DNA of 64,000 nt from Accumulibacter sp. (GTDB lineage Bacteria > Pseudomonadota > Gammaproteobacteria > Burkholderiales > Rhodocyclaceae), in contig NZ_JAMTDQ010000046.1 of NCBI RefSeq assembly GCF_023806635.1, positions 1-64,000 of the forward strand, read 5' to 3'. Under the pieces are notes generated by a model. It was given only the letters and a program-made list of their open reading frames with translations, was not told the DNA's origin and searched no databases. The stretch's first letter is position 1; every line of letters starts with the position of its first letter. The translations under genes and the position numbers were made by a program. Shown piece by piece: positions 1 to 8,677 of the stretch.

Positions 1-49
1 CCGTGACCAGATCTGCTCAGGAAATGTAAAGATCTGAGTCATAAGTGAC

Positions 50-76
50 TAAAGTTCCTTCGCGGCACGTCGTTAC
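50..76 (+). promoter_or_regulatory. Putative sigma-28 (FliA) promoter of flagellin
   Basis: The sequence TAAAGTTC at 50-57, an 11-base spacer, and GTCGTTAC at 69-76 match the enterobacterial flagellar sigma-28 consensus (TAAAGTTT-N11-GCCGATAA) at 7 of 8 and 5 of 8 positions with the canonical spacing. A start near position 83 would give a leader of about 90 bases before the flagellin ATG. Late flagellar promoters of this class are expected upstream of fliC, so position and sequence agree. Transcription was not tested. Confidence 0.7.
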
Positions 77-175
77 AGGAAATGTCAGCGGGCAAAACTC
101 GCTACCGGGGATGAGCCGGAAGACGTAGAGGTCACCGGCAACCGAAGTCAATCTGATCTCGACAGGAGAAGGAAA

Positions 176-1924
176 ATGCCGCAAATCATCAATACCAACG
201 TCGCGTCGCTCAACTCGCAACGCAGCCTCAACAGCTCGCAGAACTCGCTGGCCAGCTCGCTGCAGCGCCTGTCGTCGGGCCTGCGCATCAACAGCGCCAA
301 GGACGACGCCGCCGGCCTCGCCATCTCGGCGCGCATGACCTCGCAGATCAACGGCCTCAACCAGGCCTCGCGCAATGCCAACGACGGCATTTCGCTGGCG
401 CAGACGGCCGAAGGCGGCCTGCAGAGCGTCACCGAGTCGCTGCAGCGGATGCGCGAACTGGCGGTGCAGGCGTCGAACGCGACCAACACCGCGACCGACC
501 GGGCCGCGCTGCAGCAGGAAGTCGATCAGCTCGTGCAGCAGATCAACACGGTCGCCAGCCAGACCGCTTTCAACGGCGTCAAGCTGCTCGACGGCACCTT
601 CAACTCGCAGTCCTTCCAGATCGGCGCCAACACCGGCGAACAGATCTCGATCAACACCATCGCCAGCGCCAAGGCGGATTCGTTGGGTGTCGGTACCAAC
701 TCGTCGTACGTGACCTCGCTGTCGGCAACGGTCAGCAACGGCGCCATCTCGACTGGCGGCATCACCGTCAACGGCTACGGCGTTGGCCCGTCGCTGACCG
801 ACGGTGTGTCGAGTTCTGTGAGTTTCGCAGGAGCCCTGGTCACCGCCACCGGCGGACTGGCGGACGGCGACCTCAAGATCAACGGGACCTCGGTCGGTTC
901 CGTCACCGCTGGCGCGGATGCCACCGCACAGGCCGCCGCCGTGGCAACGGCGATCAACGGCCAGACGGGAACCACCGGCGTCGTCGCATCTGCCAGTGCC
1001 GGCGTCCTCACGCTCGCTTCGCTCGACGGCCGCGACATCAAGGTCGAGCTCACCGGCACCGCCACCGCCACCGAAACGGGGCTCACCGCCGGAACGACCA
1101 AGGTCGGTTCCGACAGCGCGATCGCCAAGGCGGCCGCGTTCAACACCGTCACGGGGCAGACCGGCGTTTCCGCGGTCGCAACGGCGACCACCGTCTCCGG
1201 TGGCGCGATTGCGGCCCAGGCCGCAATCGCCGGCGACGGGACGGACTACATCAAGATCAACGGCGTCAAGCTCGGCGCCATCGCCGCCGGCGCTGACGAT
1301 TACGCCCAAGGAAACAACGTCGTCGCAGCGATCAATGCCGTGTCGAACCAGACCGGTGTCACCGCCACCTTCGACACCAGCAGCAAGAAGGTCAACATGA
1401 CGGCCGCCGATGGGCGCACGATCACGGTCCAGGCTGCGGGTACGGCGGACACGACCAACTTCGGCTTCGCCACCGGTTCGGTCACCAATACGTACGGCGG
1501 CATCAAGCTGAGCTCGACCAGCAGCAGCGGCATCAACCTCGGTGGCGCCAACATCGCGGCGACCAACCTGACAGCCGGCTACACGGCGGCAACGGCGACC
1601 TTCGGCGCCGGTGTCGCGAGCGTTGATCTGCGCACCGCCAGCGGCGCCCAGAACGCGATTTCGACGATCGACTCGGCCCTGGCCAACATCAACTCGAGCC
1701 GCGCGAACCTGGGGGCAGTGCAGAACCGCTTCAGCAGCGTCGTCAGCAACCTCGCCGCGACGTCCGAGAACCTGTCGGCATCGCGCAGCCGGATTCTCGA
1801 CGCCGACTTCGCGACTGAAACCGCCAACCTGTCGCGGGCGCAGATCCTGCAGCAGGCCGGCACGGCGATGCTGGCACAGGCGAATGCCCTGCCGCAGAAC
1901 GTGCTCTCACTGCTGCGCGGCTAA
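176..1924 (+). CDS. fliC: Flagellin
   Basis: Structural subunit of the flagellar filament, 582 aa. Residues 1 to about 140 are the conserved D0/D1 N-terminus (starts MPQIINTNVASLN) and roughly the last 90 residues are the matching C-terminal D1/D0 helices ending in LSLLRG. The middle, about residues 175-500, is the surface-exposed variable domain. It holds two Flagellin_IN-type repeats, near residues 231-292 and 357-418, both beginning with a KING motif and each followed by an A-I-N block. The protein is longer than minimal flagellins (about 280 aa) because of this Ser/Thr/Ala-rich insert, the usual target of O-glycosylation. AGGAGAAGG precedes the ATG. The sugar-modification genes downstream suggest that this flagellin is the glycosylated substrate, which is inference. 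Confidence 0.97.
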   Translation: MPQIINTNVASLNSQRSLNSSQNSLASSLQRLSSGLRINSAKDDAAGLAISARMTSQINGLNQASRNANDGISLAQTAEGGLQSVTESLQRMRELAVQASNATNTATDRAALQQEVDQLVQQINTVASQTAFNGVKLLDGTFNSQSFQIGANTGEQISINTIASAKADSLGVGTNSSYVTSLSATVSNGAISTGGITVNGYGVGPSLTDGVSSSVSFAGALVTATGGLADGDLKINGTSVGSVTAGADATAQAAAVATAINGQTGTTGVVASASAGVLTLASLDGRDIKVELTGTATATETGLTAGTTKVGSDSAIAKAAAFNTVTGQTGVSAVATATTVSGGAIAAQAAIAGDGTDYIKINGVKLGAIAAGADDYAQGNNVVAAINAVSNQTGVTATFDTSSKKVNMTAADGRTITVQAAGTADTTNFGFATGSVTNTYGGIKLSSTSSSGINLGGANIAATNLTAGYTAATATFGAGVASVDLRTASGAQNAISTIDSALANINSSRANLGAVQNRFSSVVSNLAATSENLSASRSRILDADFATETANLSRAQILQQAGTAMLAQANALPQNVLSLLRG

Positions 1925-1951
1925 GCATCCACCGTCAATTGGGGGTAAGAT

Positions 1952-1987
1952 CGGGGGCGTGGACGTGGCAACACGACGACGCCCCCG
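1952..1987 (+). terminator. Hairpin with GNRA tetraloop between fliC and flaG
   Basis: CGGGGGCGT (1952-1960) pairs perfectly with ACGCCCCCG (1979-1987). Inside it, CGTG and CACG form a second short stem capped by the tetraloop GCAA, with small asymmetric internal bulges between the two stems. No U-tract follows, so it is not a classical intrinsic terminator. It may protect the 3' end of abundant fliC mRNA and partly separate fliC from flaG expression. The function is inferred from structure and position. Confidence 0.6.
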
Positions 1988-2012
1988 AAGTCACTTGCCG
2001 AAGGAGTGAAAG

Positions 2013-2384
2013 ATGAACATCCAGCCTAGCGGCGCTTCGCTGCCCACCCAGGCACAACCGATGCTCAACCTGGCAGAACGTGAAACGAGGAGGGCCGGCG
2101 AGCGCGCCGGCATCGGCGTCGACCGCGCGCGGTTGCCGGTGGAGAAACTGCAAGCGACGACACGCGAGCAACTCGAGACGGCAACCGCGAGCGTGCGCAG
2201 CTTCGTTCAGCCGATCAACAGAGACATCGAGTTCAGTGTGAACGATGACACCGGGCAACTGGTGGTGAAGATCATCGACCGCAGCACCAAGGAAGTGATT
2301 CGGCAGATGCCGTCGGCCGAGATGATCGCCATCGCCAAGACGCTCGACAGCATCAAGGGGCTCTTCGTCAAGCAATCGGCCTGA
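2013..2384 (+). CDS. flaG: FlaG family protein
   Basis: Small flagellar protein of 123 aa, normal for FlaG. The N-terminal 70 residues are weakly conserved. The C-terminal half carries the FlaG signature: a F-S-V-N-D-D-T-G-Q-L-V-V-K-I-I-D stretch, then T-K-E-V-I-R-Q-M-P and a terminal amphipathic helix. FlaG proteins are associated with filament length control and stability, but their precise role is unsettled. AAGGAGTG lies 8 bases before the ATG. The gene sits between flagellin and the filament cap, the common order in betaproteobacteria. Confidence 0.93.
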   Translation: MNIQPSGASLPTQAQPMLNLAERETRRAGERAGIGVDRARLPVEKLQATTREQLETATASVRSFVQPINRDIEFSVNDDTGQLVVKIIDRSTKEVIRQMPSAEMIAIAKTLDSIKGLFVKQSA

Positions 2385-2424
2385 ACGCGCTTCGGGCAGC
2401 CACTGAGCAGCACGGGAGAAACCG

Positions 2425-3852
2425 ATGGCGATTTCATCACCGGGTCTGGGCTCGAATCTCGACGTCAACACCATCGTCAGCCAACTGATGGCGCTCGAGC
2501 AGCGCCCGCTGACCGCATTGGCAAAGAAGGAAGCGGGGTTCCAGGCCAAGATCTCGGCCCTCGGATCACTGCAGAGCGCCGTCGCGGCGCTGCAGACGGC
2601 GGCCGGCAATCTCGTCCCGGCGACCGGCTCGACCGCGTTGCAAAAGTTCTCGCTGCTGCGCACGGCGCTCAGCGACACGACGATCGCTGCGGCGAGCGCT
2701 TCGTCCAGCGCCGTCGCCGGCACATATCGCATCGAGGTGACGCGCCTCGCCAGCCAGCACGTCATCGCCAGCGCGACCGGCGCGGCGAGTCCTTTCTCCG
2801 GCGCAGGCACGACGCTGCCAACCGGCGGCACGTTGACGATATCGCTCGACAGCGCCGGCGGCAGCAGCCCTCACAAGAGCACGGCGATCACGATCGCCGA
2901 CGGCGCCACACCCGAAAACGTCCGCGACGCGATCAATTCCGCCAGTGCCGGCGTCGCGGCGGTCGTCATCAACGGCACCGCCGGCAAGCAACTGGTGCTC
3001 ACCAGCGATGCCGCGGGCAGCAACCAGATCATCACGTTGGCCGGGGTTGCCGGCCTCGCCTACGACCCGAATGCGACGCCGGTACCGGCCACCGATCCCT
3101 TCGCCCAGACGCAGGCCGCGCAGGGTTCAGCGTTCAAGCTCAACGGCATCGCCGTCGAGGCCAGCAGCAATACCGTGACGACGGCCCTCGACGGCGTGAC
3201 GCTCAACCTGCTCAAGGGTCCCGAGCTGCCGGCGACTTCAGTCAGCACGACGCTGACGATCAGCCGCGACACCACCAGCATCAGCAGTGGCGTCAACGCG
3301 CTCGTCAAGGCCTTCAACGAATTCCACACCACCGCCAGCAGCCTCGGCAGTTACGACGCAGCAAGCAAGAGGGCTGGCGCGCTCAATGGCGACAGCACGC
3401 TGCGCACGGCGCAGGAGAGCGTCCGTGCGGCACTCGGCAAGGTGCCGAGCGAACTGGCGAGCGCCAGCCTGCAGCGCCTGACCGACATCGGCGTCACGCT
3501 GCAGAAGGACGGCAAGCTGAGCATCGACTCGACAAAGCTCGGCAAGGCGATCGGCGATGATCTGGCCGGCGTCGCCAACCTCGTCTCTGCGTATGGCAAG
3601 GCGTTTCGCACGGCCACCGAAGGGCTGACCGGCAGTGGTGGCCTGATCGCCGCGCGCAGCGAGGGACTGAGCGCTTCGATCAAGGGTCTCGGACAGCAAT
3701 CCGAGATCATCTCGGCCCGTCTGACGCAGATCGAGGCCCGCTACCGCAAGCAGTTCACCGCGCTCGACACGCTGATGGCCGGAATGACCAAGACCAGCAG
3801 CTTCCTGCAGCAGCAACTCGCCAACCTGCCCACCTATAACCAGGGGTCCTGA
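2425..3852 (+). CDS. fliD: Flagellar filament cap protein (hook-associated protein 2)
   Basis: FliD caps the growing filament and promotes flagellin folding at the tip. The 475-aa protein opens with the conserved S-S-P-G-L-G-S-N-L-D-V-N-T-I-V-S-Q-L-M motif of the FliD N-terminal domain (about residues 1-105). From about residue 232 it carries the FliD C-terminal domain, which begins with an F-K-L-N-G-I flagellin-hook-IN-like stretch. The end is predicted helical (QIEARYRKQFTALD), as expected for the coiled stalk. GGGAGAA precedes the start. The stop codon is followed immediately by the ATG of fliS, indicating translational coupling. Confidence 0.96.
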   Translation: MAISSPGLGSNLDVNTIVSQLMALEQRPLTALAKKEAGFQAKISALGSLQSAVAALQTAAGNLVPATGSTALQKFSLLRTALSDTTIAAASASSSAVAGTYRIEVTRLASQHVIASATGAASPFSGAGTTLPTGGTLTISLDSAGGSSPHKSTAITIADGATPENVRDAINSASAGVAAVVINGTAGKQLVLTSDAAGSNQIITLAGVAGLAYDPNATPVPATDPFAQTQAAQGSAFKLNGIAVEASSNTVTTALDGVTLNLLKGPELPATSVSTTLTISRDTTSISSGVNALVKAFNEFHTTASSLGSYDAASKRAGALNGDSTLRTAQESVRAALGKVPSELASASLQRLTDIGVTLQKDGKLSIDSTKLGKAIGDDLAGVANLVSAYGKAFRTATEGLTGSGGLIAARSEGLSASIKGLGQQSEIISARLTQIEARYRKQFTALDTLMAGMTKTSSFLQQQLANLPTYNQGS

Positions 3853-4266
3853 ATGTTCGCCAATGCCCGCACTGCGATATCCGCCTACCGCAAGGTCGGC
3901 GTGGACGCCGCCATCGAGGTTGCCGATCCGTATCGCCTGATCCTGCTGCTCTTCGCTGGTGCCCAGGCGGCGATCGGCAACGCGCGCGCCGCGATGCAAC
4001 AGCAACAGATCGCCGCCAAGGGCGAAGCCATCTCGAAAGCCATCGACATCATCGGCAACGGCCTCAAGCTGAGCCTCGATCTGGAAAAGGGGGGCGAGAT
4101 CGCCGAGCGGCTGGACGCTCTTTACGACTACCTGGTCCTGCGCCTGCTGCGCGCCAACATCGAGAATGACCTGCCGGCGCTCGAGGAAGTCGCCAGCCTC
4201 CTCGAGGAGATTCACAGTGCCTGGCGTGAAATCTCGCCCGATCGCCGGCAGCAGTCGGTGGCATGA
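3853..4266 (+). CDS. fliS: Flagellin export chaperone FliS
   Basis: FliS binds the C-terminus of unpolymerised flagellin in the cytoplasm and keeps it export-competent. The 137-aa, mostly helical protein contains the family hallmarks: an early A-Y-R-K segment, D-P-Y-R-L-I-L-L-L-F-A-G-A near residues 28-40, and L-Y-D-Y-L near residue 91. Its ATG directly abuts the fliD stop and its end overlaps the next gene by the four bases ATGA, so fliD-fliS-fliT appear co-translated. Confidence 0.95.
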   Translation: MFANARTAISAYRKVGVDAAIEVADPYRLILLLFAGAQAAIGNARAAMQQQQIAAKGEAISKAIDIIGNGLKLSLDLEKGGEIAERLDALYDYLVLRLLRANIENDLPALEEVASLLEEIHSAWREISPDRRQQSVA

Positions 4267-4577
4267 ACCCCGATCTGGGAGCCCTGCAGCAACTGTCCTC
4301 ACTCTCGCAGGTGATGCTGGCAGATGCCCGGAGCAGTGACTGGGAGTCGCTGCTGCAGCATGAGGCGCAGCGGCGGACGCTGATCGAGGCTCTTCCCACC
4401 GACCTCGCCGCCAGACTGCCGGCGGCTGCCGCGGACGAGGCCCGGACGCTGATCGAAAGCTGCCAGCGATGCGACACCGGCATCCGCGCTCTCGTTGCCT
4501 GCCGGCAGGCCGAACTGCGCGTCGTGCTCCGCCAGCCGGCAGGCGTGATGAGCGGCCCGGAACACTCCGAACCCTGA
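4263..4577 (+). CDS. fliT: FliT-like flagellar chaperone
   Basis: A 104-aa, almost entirely helical, acidic/Ala-rich protein in the normal position of fliT directly after fliS. FliT proteins are small cytoplasmic chaperones that bind the cap protein FliD and in enterobacteria also inhibit FlhDC. Sequence conservation in this family is weak, so the call rests on size, predicted helices (for example L-S-Q-V-M-L-A-D-A and W-E-S-L-L-Q-H-E) and gene order. It overlaps fliS by four bases. Confidence 0.7.
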   Translation: MNPDLGALQQLSSLSQVMLADARSSDWESLLQHEAQRRTLIEALPTDLAARLPAAAADEARTLIESCQRCDTGIRALVACRQAELRVVLRQPAGVMSGPEHSEP

Positions 4578-4589
4578 CTCCCGGCGGCG

Positions 4590-5726
4590 ATGATTCGCAC
4601 TGATTTCGCCAACCGCCTGCAACCGGCAGCCGACCTGGCGCTGCGGCCGACGCCACCGGCGCAGGAGATCGCCGACCGGCTCACCGGGCTGGTCGTCGGC
4701 CAGAGGCTGCTGGCCGAGATTCAAGCGCTGCTGCCGAACGGTAGCTACCGCGCCATGATCAACCAGCGCAGCGTGACGCTGGCGCTGCCCTTTGCCGCCC
4801 AGACCGGCGACGCGATCGAACTCGAGGTGGCCGAGACCGATGGCAGGCTGACGCTGGCAGTCGTGGCCGGCGGCAGGACGGCGGCGGCCGATGGCGAATC
4901 GGCGGCAACCACGCTCAGTCGCACCGGGCAACTGATCGGCAACCTGCTGGTCGACGGCAGCCGCTCCGGCAGGAACGGTGGTTCGCAACCTCTGCCGCTG
5001 AACGAGAACCAACCGCTTGCTCCGAGTCCGCCGCGCCAGGGCCAGGACTTGCTGCCGCTGCTGCAGCAGGCGATCAGCCGCAGCGGGATGTTCTACGAGG
5101 CACACCAGGCACAATGGATCGACGGACGCCATGCGAAGGCACAACTGCTGGCCGAGCCGCAGGGCCGGCTCAGTCCGTTGCAGGCCGACACGGCCACACC
5201 GGCGCATGTTGTGCTCGCCGAGGAACCTGCCATGCGCACCGCCAGCGGCATCCCGCCGGCCCTGCCGGCACGCGAGGCAGGCAATGCGCCCCCGCTCGGC
5301 CAGGCATCGACGCCCGCACCGTCGCCAGTGGCGCCACAGGCGCAGGCGATCGTGCAGCAGCAACTCGAGGCCTTCGCCACCCAGGTCTATTCGTGGCAAG
5401 GCCAGGTCTGGCCCGGGCAGGACATCCGCTGGGAGATCGGGAACCCGCCTGAGCGTCAGGGCGCCGCCGCTGCCGATGACGATGCCCCCTGGCAGACCCG
5501 CCTGCTGCTCAGCATGCCCCTGCTCGGCGAACTGGATGCCCGGCTGTCCCTCGTCGGGGAACGACTCAGCATCGCCGTCACCGCCGCCAGGCCCGAGGCG
5601 ATCGCCCTCCTGCGCGACGGATCGACCGTCCTCCGGCAGCAGATGGAGCAAGCCGGCATCGCCCTCACCGGGGTTTCCTTCGCCGAGCGGACGGCGACTG
5701 GCGAGGATGCAAGGCTTGTCCGCTGA
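4590..5726 (+). CDS. fliK: FliK-like flagellar hook-length control protein
   Basis: The 378-aa protein has a variable, Pro/Gln/Ala-rich centre (about residues 130-260). Its C-terminal domain (about residues 290-370) resembles the hook-length-control domain: W-Q-T-R-L-L-L-S-M-P-L-L-G-E-L-D, a V-x-L-V-G-E-R-L strand, then a helix ending in L-R-Q-Q-M-E-Q-A-G-I. FliK is exported during hook growth and switches the type III apparatus from hook to filament substrates through FlhB. The N-terminal part is atypical, so this could be the second, shorter FliK-like paralogue that many betaproteobacteria carry next to an FlhB C-domain gene. Here that partner is about 12 kb away (17923). Confidence 0.78.
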   Translation: MIRTDFANRLQPAADLALRPTPPAQEIADRLTGLVVGQRLLAEIQALLPNGSYRAMINQRSVTLALPFAAQTGDAIELEVAETDGRLTLAVVAGGRTAAADGESAATTLSRTGQLIGNLLVDGSRSGRNGGSQPLPLNENQPLAPSPPRQGQDLLPLLQQAISRSGMFYEAHQAQWIDGRHAKAQLLAEPQGRLSPLQADTATPAHVVLAEEPAMRTASGIPPALPAREAGNAPPLGQASTPAPSPVAPQAQAIVQQQLEAFATQVYSWQGQVWPGQDIRWEIGNPPERQGAAAADDDAPWQTRLLLSMPLLGELDARLSLVGERLSIAVTAARPEAIALLRDGSTVLRQQMEQAGIALTGVSFAERTATGEDARLVR

Positions 5727-8661
5727 ACCGGACAGCACGGCGCCAGCGGCCATCGGCCTCGACGAGACGCTGTCACGAGCCCTGGCAAAGGCCCACCAGT
5801 GTCATCAGTCAGGGCTCCTGCCTGAAGCCGAGGAGCTTTACCGTGCGATCCTGCAGGCGCAACCCGCGCATGCAGCCGCCAACCACGGGCTTGGCGTCCT
5901 GCTGGTCGAACGTGCGCAGCCAGCTGCGGGTCTGCCACACTTCATCGCTGCGCTGACAGCGGACCCGCAGTCCCGCCACCACTGGCTGAGTTACATCGAC
6001 GCACTGCTGCGCAGCGGCCAGGCTTGCCAGGCGCGCGAGGTTCTCCGGCTCGGTGAGCAGCATGGACTCGAGGGCGCCGAAGTGGAGGAGCTGCGACGGC
6101 AACTGGCGACAACCCCGGTCAGCGGTGGCGAACGAAAGGAAGCCCGGCGCGGGCGAGGCGAAGCGACCGCAGCGCGCGCTGTCGCACGGTCACCAGCCGG
6201 ATCAGACGCCGCCGACGGGTCGAGCGCGAGGCTGGCCGATGCGGCGATCGATCTCTACCAGCGCGGCGAGTACGCCGCCGCCGAGGTTGCCGCACGCCGT
6301 CTGACGGAAACCCATCCGCAGGATGGTCCCGGCTGGAAGATTCTCGGCGCCCTGCTCAAGGCGCAGGGCCGCGATGCGGACGCATTGGTCGCGATGCAGT
6401 GCGCGGCCGATCTGCTGCCGGCAGACGCACAGGTTCTCAGCAATCTCGGTCTGGTGCTCGCTGATCTCGGCCAGCTGGCGGAGGCCGAAGGCTGCCAGCG
6501 GCGCGCGCTCGCCGTCAGAGACGACTTCGCCGAAGCGCACTACAACCTCGGAAATGCCCTCCTGGCGCAGCGGCGCTACGAGGATGCCGTGATCAGCTAC
6601 CGGCGCGCAACGGAGTTGCGCGCCGACTTCGCGCTCGCCCACTGCAACCTGGGCAACGCCTTGATGGAAATCGCCCGCCCGCAGGATGCCGAGGGGGCGT
6701 ACCAGCGGGCACTGGCGCTGCAGCCGGATCTCGCCGAGGCGCACAACAACCTGGGTCGCAACCTGAAGGCACAGGGCCGCCTGCAGGAGGCGGAAACCTG
6801 CTACCGGCGCGCGCTGGCACTACAGCCGGACTATCCCGAAGCGTACTGCAACCTCGGCGAAGTCCTGACCGTCCAGGGCCGGCTCGGCGACGGTGAGGCC
6901 GCACTGCGCCAGGCATTGCTGCTCAGGCGGGATCTCGCCGCCGCCCACTACAACCTAGGCAACAACCTGGACGAGCAGAAGCGGACCGAAGAGGCGGAAA
7001 GCGCCTGGCAATCGGCAATCACCTGCCAGCCGGACTTCGCCGAAGCCATGGTCGTCCTCGCGGCGTCACGGCGCGCACGGAATCGGCTCGAAGACGCCGA
7101 AGCGGACCTGCGACGAGCGATCGCCTGCCGTCCGGACTTCGCCGTGGCGCATTACAACCTGGGCAACGTACTCAACCAGGCCGATCGACTCGACGAAGCC
7201 GAAGCGAGCTTCCGCTCGGCGATCGCCCTCGCACCCGACCTCGCGCATGCGCATCTCAATCTGGGCGTCGTCCTGACCGCACTCGGACGCTACCCCGAAG
7301 CCGATGCCGCGCTGCGGCAGGCGATTCAGCTCAAACCCGATTCGCTGCTGGCACGCAGCAACCTGCTCTATACCCTGAGTCACCATCAGGCGATCGACGC
7401 CGCAGCACTGTTCGCCGAGCACCGGCAATTCGGCGAGATGATCGAGGAACCCCGGCGTGACAAACGCCGACCGCACGACAACCGGCGCGACCCTGACCGC
7501 TGCCTGAACATCGGTCTGGTCTCCGCCGACTTCCGCAACCACGCCGTCGCCAGCTTCATCGAGCCGGTTCTCGTCGAGCTGTCCGGCTACCCTGGCCTGG
7601 CGCTGCATGCCTACTACAACCATGCGCAGGAGGACCACGTGACGCAGCGGCTGCGCCGGCACTTCGCGCACTGGCAACGGGTGGCCGACCTGGGCGACGC
7701 CGATCTGGCGGAGCAGATCCGCGCCGATGGCATCGACATCCTGATCGACCTCAGCGGGCACACCGCGCACAATCGTCTGCTCACCTTCGCCCACAAGCCG
7801 GCACCGATCCAGGCGAGCTGGATCGGCTACCCCGGGACCACCGGCCTGCAAGCGATCGACTATTTCCTCGCCGACCGCTTCTTCCTCCCGCCCGGCGAGT
7901 TCGACGACCAGTTCACCGAGAAGATCGTCCGCCTGCCGGCCAGCGCGCCCTTTCTGCCATTCGCCGAGGCGCCGGACATCGCGCCGCTGCCCGCGCTCAC
8001 ACGCGGCCACCTCACCTTCGGCAGCTTCAATCGGCCGACCAAGATCGGTCCGCCGGTCGTCGCTCTGTGGAGCGCCCTGCTGCGCGCCCTGCCCGACGCC
8101 AGCATGCTGCTCGCCGCAATGCGGCCGGACCGGAATGCCGAGCGTCTGGCGGACGAGTTCGCCAGCAATGGGATCGCCCCTGATCGACTGGTCTTCCACC
8201 CGCGTTGCGAGATGCGTACCTATCTCGCGCTGCATCAGGAAGTCGACATCTGTCTCGACACCTTCCCCTACACCGGCGGCACGACCACCCTGCACGCCTG
8301 CTGGATGGGCGTGCCGACGTTGACCCTCGCCGGCACGACGGTTCCCGGACGCGCCGCGGCCTCGACTCTCGGACATGTCGGGCTGCACGGTTTCATCGCC
8401 CACGACGCCGACGACTTCGTCAGACGCGGCTGCGAATGGGCAGGCCAGCTCGAGCAACTGGCGGATCTCCGGAGCGAACTGCGCACGCGACTGCGGCAGT
8501 CGGCACTCGGCCGGCCGGCGCTGGTTGCCGCCGGCCTCGAGCGCGCCTGGCGGACCATCTGGCAACGCTGGTGCAAGGGGCTGGCACCGTGCTCCTTCTC
8601 TGTCGACACGCAGGACCTGTCGCTTCGCGCCGCGGCACGAGACGCAAGGCGGCCGCACTGA
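5707..8661 (+). CDS. TPR-repeat O-GlcNAc-transferase-like (SPINDLY, GT41) glycosyltransferase
   Basis: Predicted cytoplasmic protein glycosyltransferase, 984 aa from the ATG at 5707, which overlaps the fliK-like gene by 20 bases. Residues 20-130 form about three TPRs. A charged linker follows at about 138-178, then about ten canonical TPRs to residue 558 with repeated A-x-x-x-x-N-L-G motifs. Residues 598-970 form the GT41 catalytic domain. Recognisable segments are L-N-I-G-L-V-S-A-D-F-R-N-H, D-L-S-G-H-T, Q-A-S-W-I-G-Y-P-G-T-T-G, T-F-G-S-F-N-R-P-T-K, and D-T-F-P-Y-T-G-G-T-T-T, which binds the nucleotide sugar in the family. Bacterial homologues beside flagellin genes can O-glycosylate Ser/Thr of flagellin. 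The location makes FliC the likely acceptor, which is inference. Confidence 0.9.
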   Translation: MQGLSAEPDSTAPAAIGLDETLSRALAKAHQCHQSGLLPEAEELYRAILQAQPAHAAANHGLGVLLVERAQPAAGLPHFIAALTADPQSRHHWLSYIDALLRSGQACQAREVLRLGEQHGLEGAEVEELRRQLATTPVSGGERKEARRGRGEATAARAVARSPAGSDAADGSSARLADAAIDLYQRGEYAAAEVAARRLTETHPQDGPGWKILGALLKAQGRDADALVAMQCAADLLPADAQVLSNLGLVLADLGQLAEAEGCQRRALAVRDDFAEAHYNLGNALLAQRRYEDAVISYRRATELRADFALAHCNLGNALMEIARPQDAEGAYQRALALQPDLAEAHNNLGRNLKAQGRLQEAETCYRRALALQPDYPEAYCNLGEVLTVQGRLGDGEAALRQALLLRRDLAAAHYNLGNNLDEQKRTEEAESAWQSAITCQPDFAEAMVVLAASRRARNRLEDAEADLRRAIACRPDFAVAHYNLGNVLNQADRLDEAEASFRSAIALAPDLAHAHLNLGVVLTALGRYPEADAALRQAIQLKPDSLLARSNLLYTLSHHQAIDAAALFAEHRQFGEMIEEPRRDKRRPHDNRRDPDRCLNIGLVSADFRNHAVASFIEPVLVELSGYPGLALHAYYNHAQEDHVTQRLRRHFAHWQRVADLGDADLAEQIRADGIDILIDLSGHTAHNRLLTFAHKPAPIQASWIGYPGTTGLQAIDYFLADRFFLPPGEFDDQFTEKIVRLPASAPFLPFAEAPDIAPLPALTRGHLTFGSFNRPTKIGPPVVALWSALLRALPDASMLLAAMRPDRNAERLADEFASNGIAPDRLVFHPRCEMRTYLALHQEVDICLDTFPYTGGTTTLHACWMGVPTLTLAGTTVPGRAAASTLGHVGLHGFIAHDADDFVRRGCEWAGQLEQLADLRSELRTRLRQSALGRPALVAAGLERAWRTIWQRWCKGLAPCSFSVDTQDLSLRAAARDARRPH

Positions 8662-8677
8662 AGAGGGCAAGAGCGAC

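Noticed and set aside
7066..8670. A 534-codon minus-strand frame under the glycosyltransferase gene
   Set aside because: Antisense to a GT41 gene with intact motifs; composition and content are those of a shadow frame.
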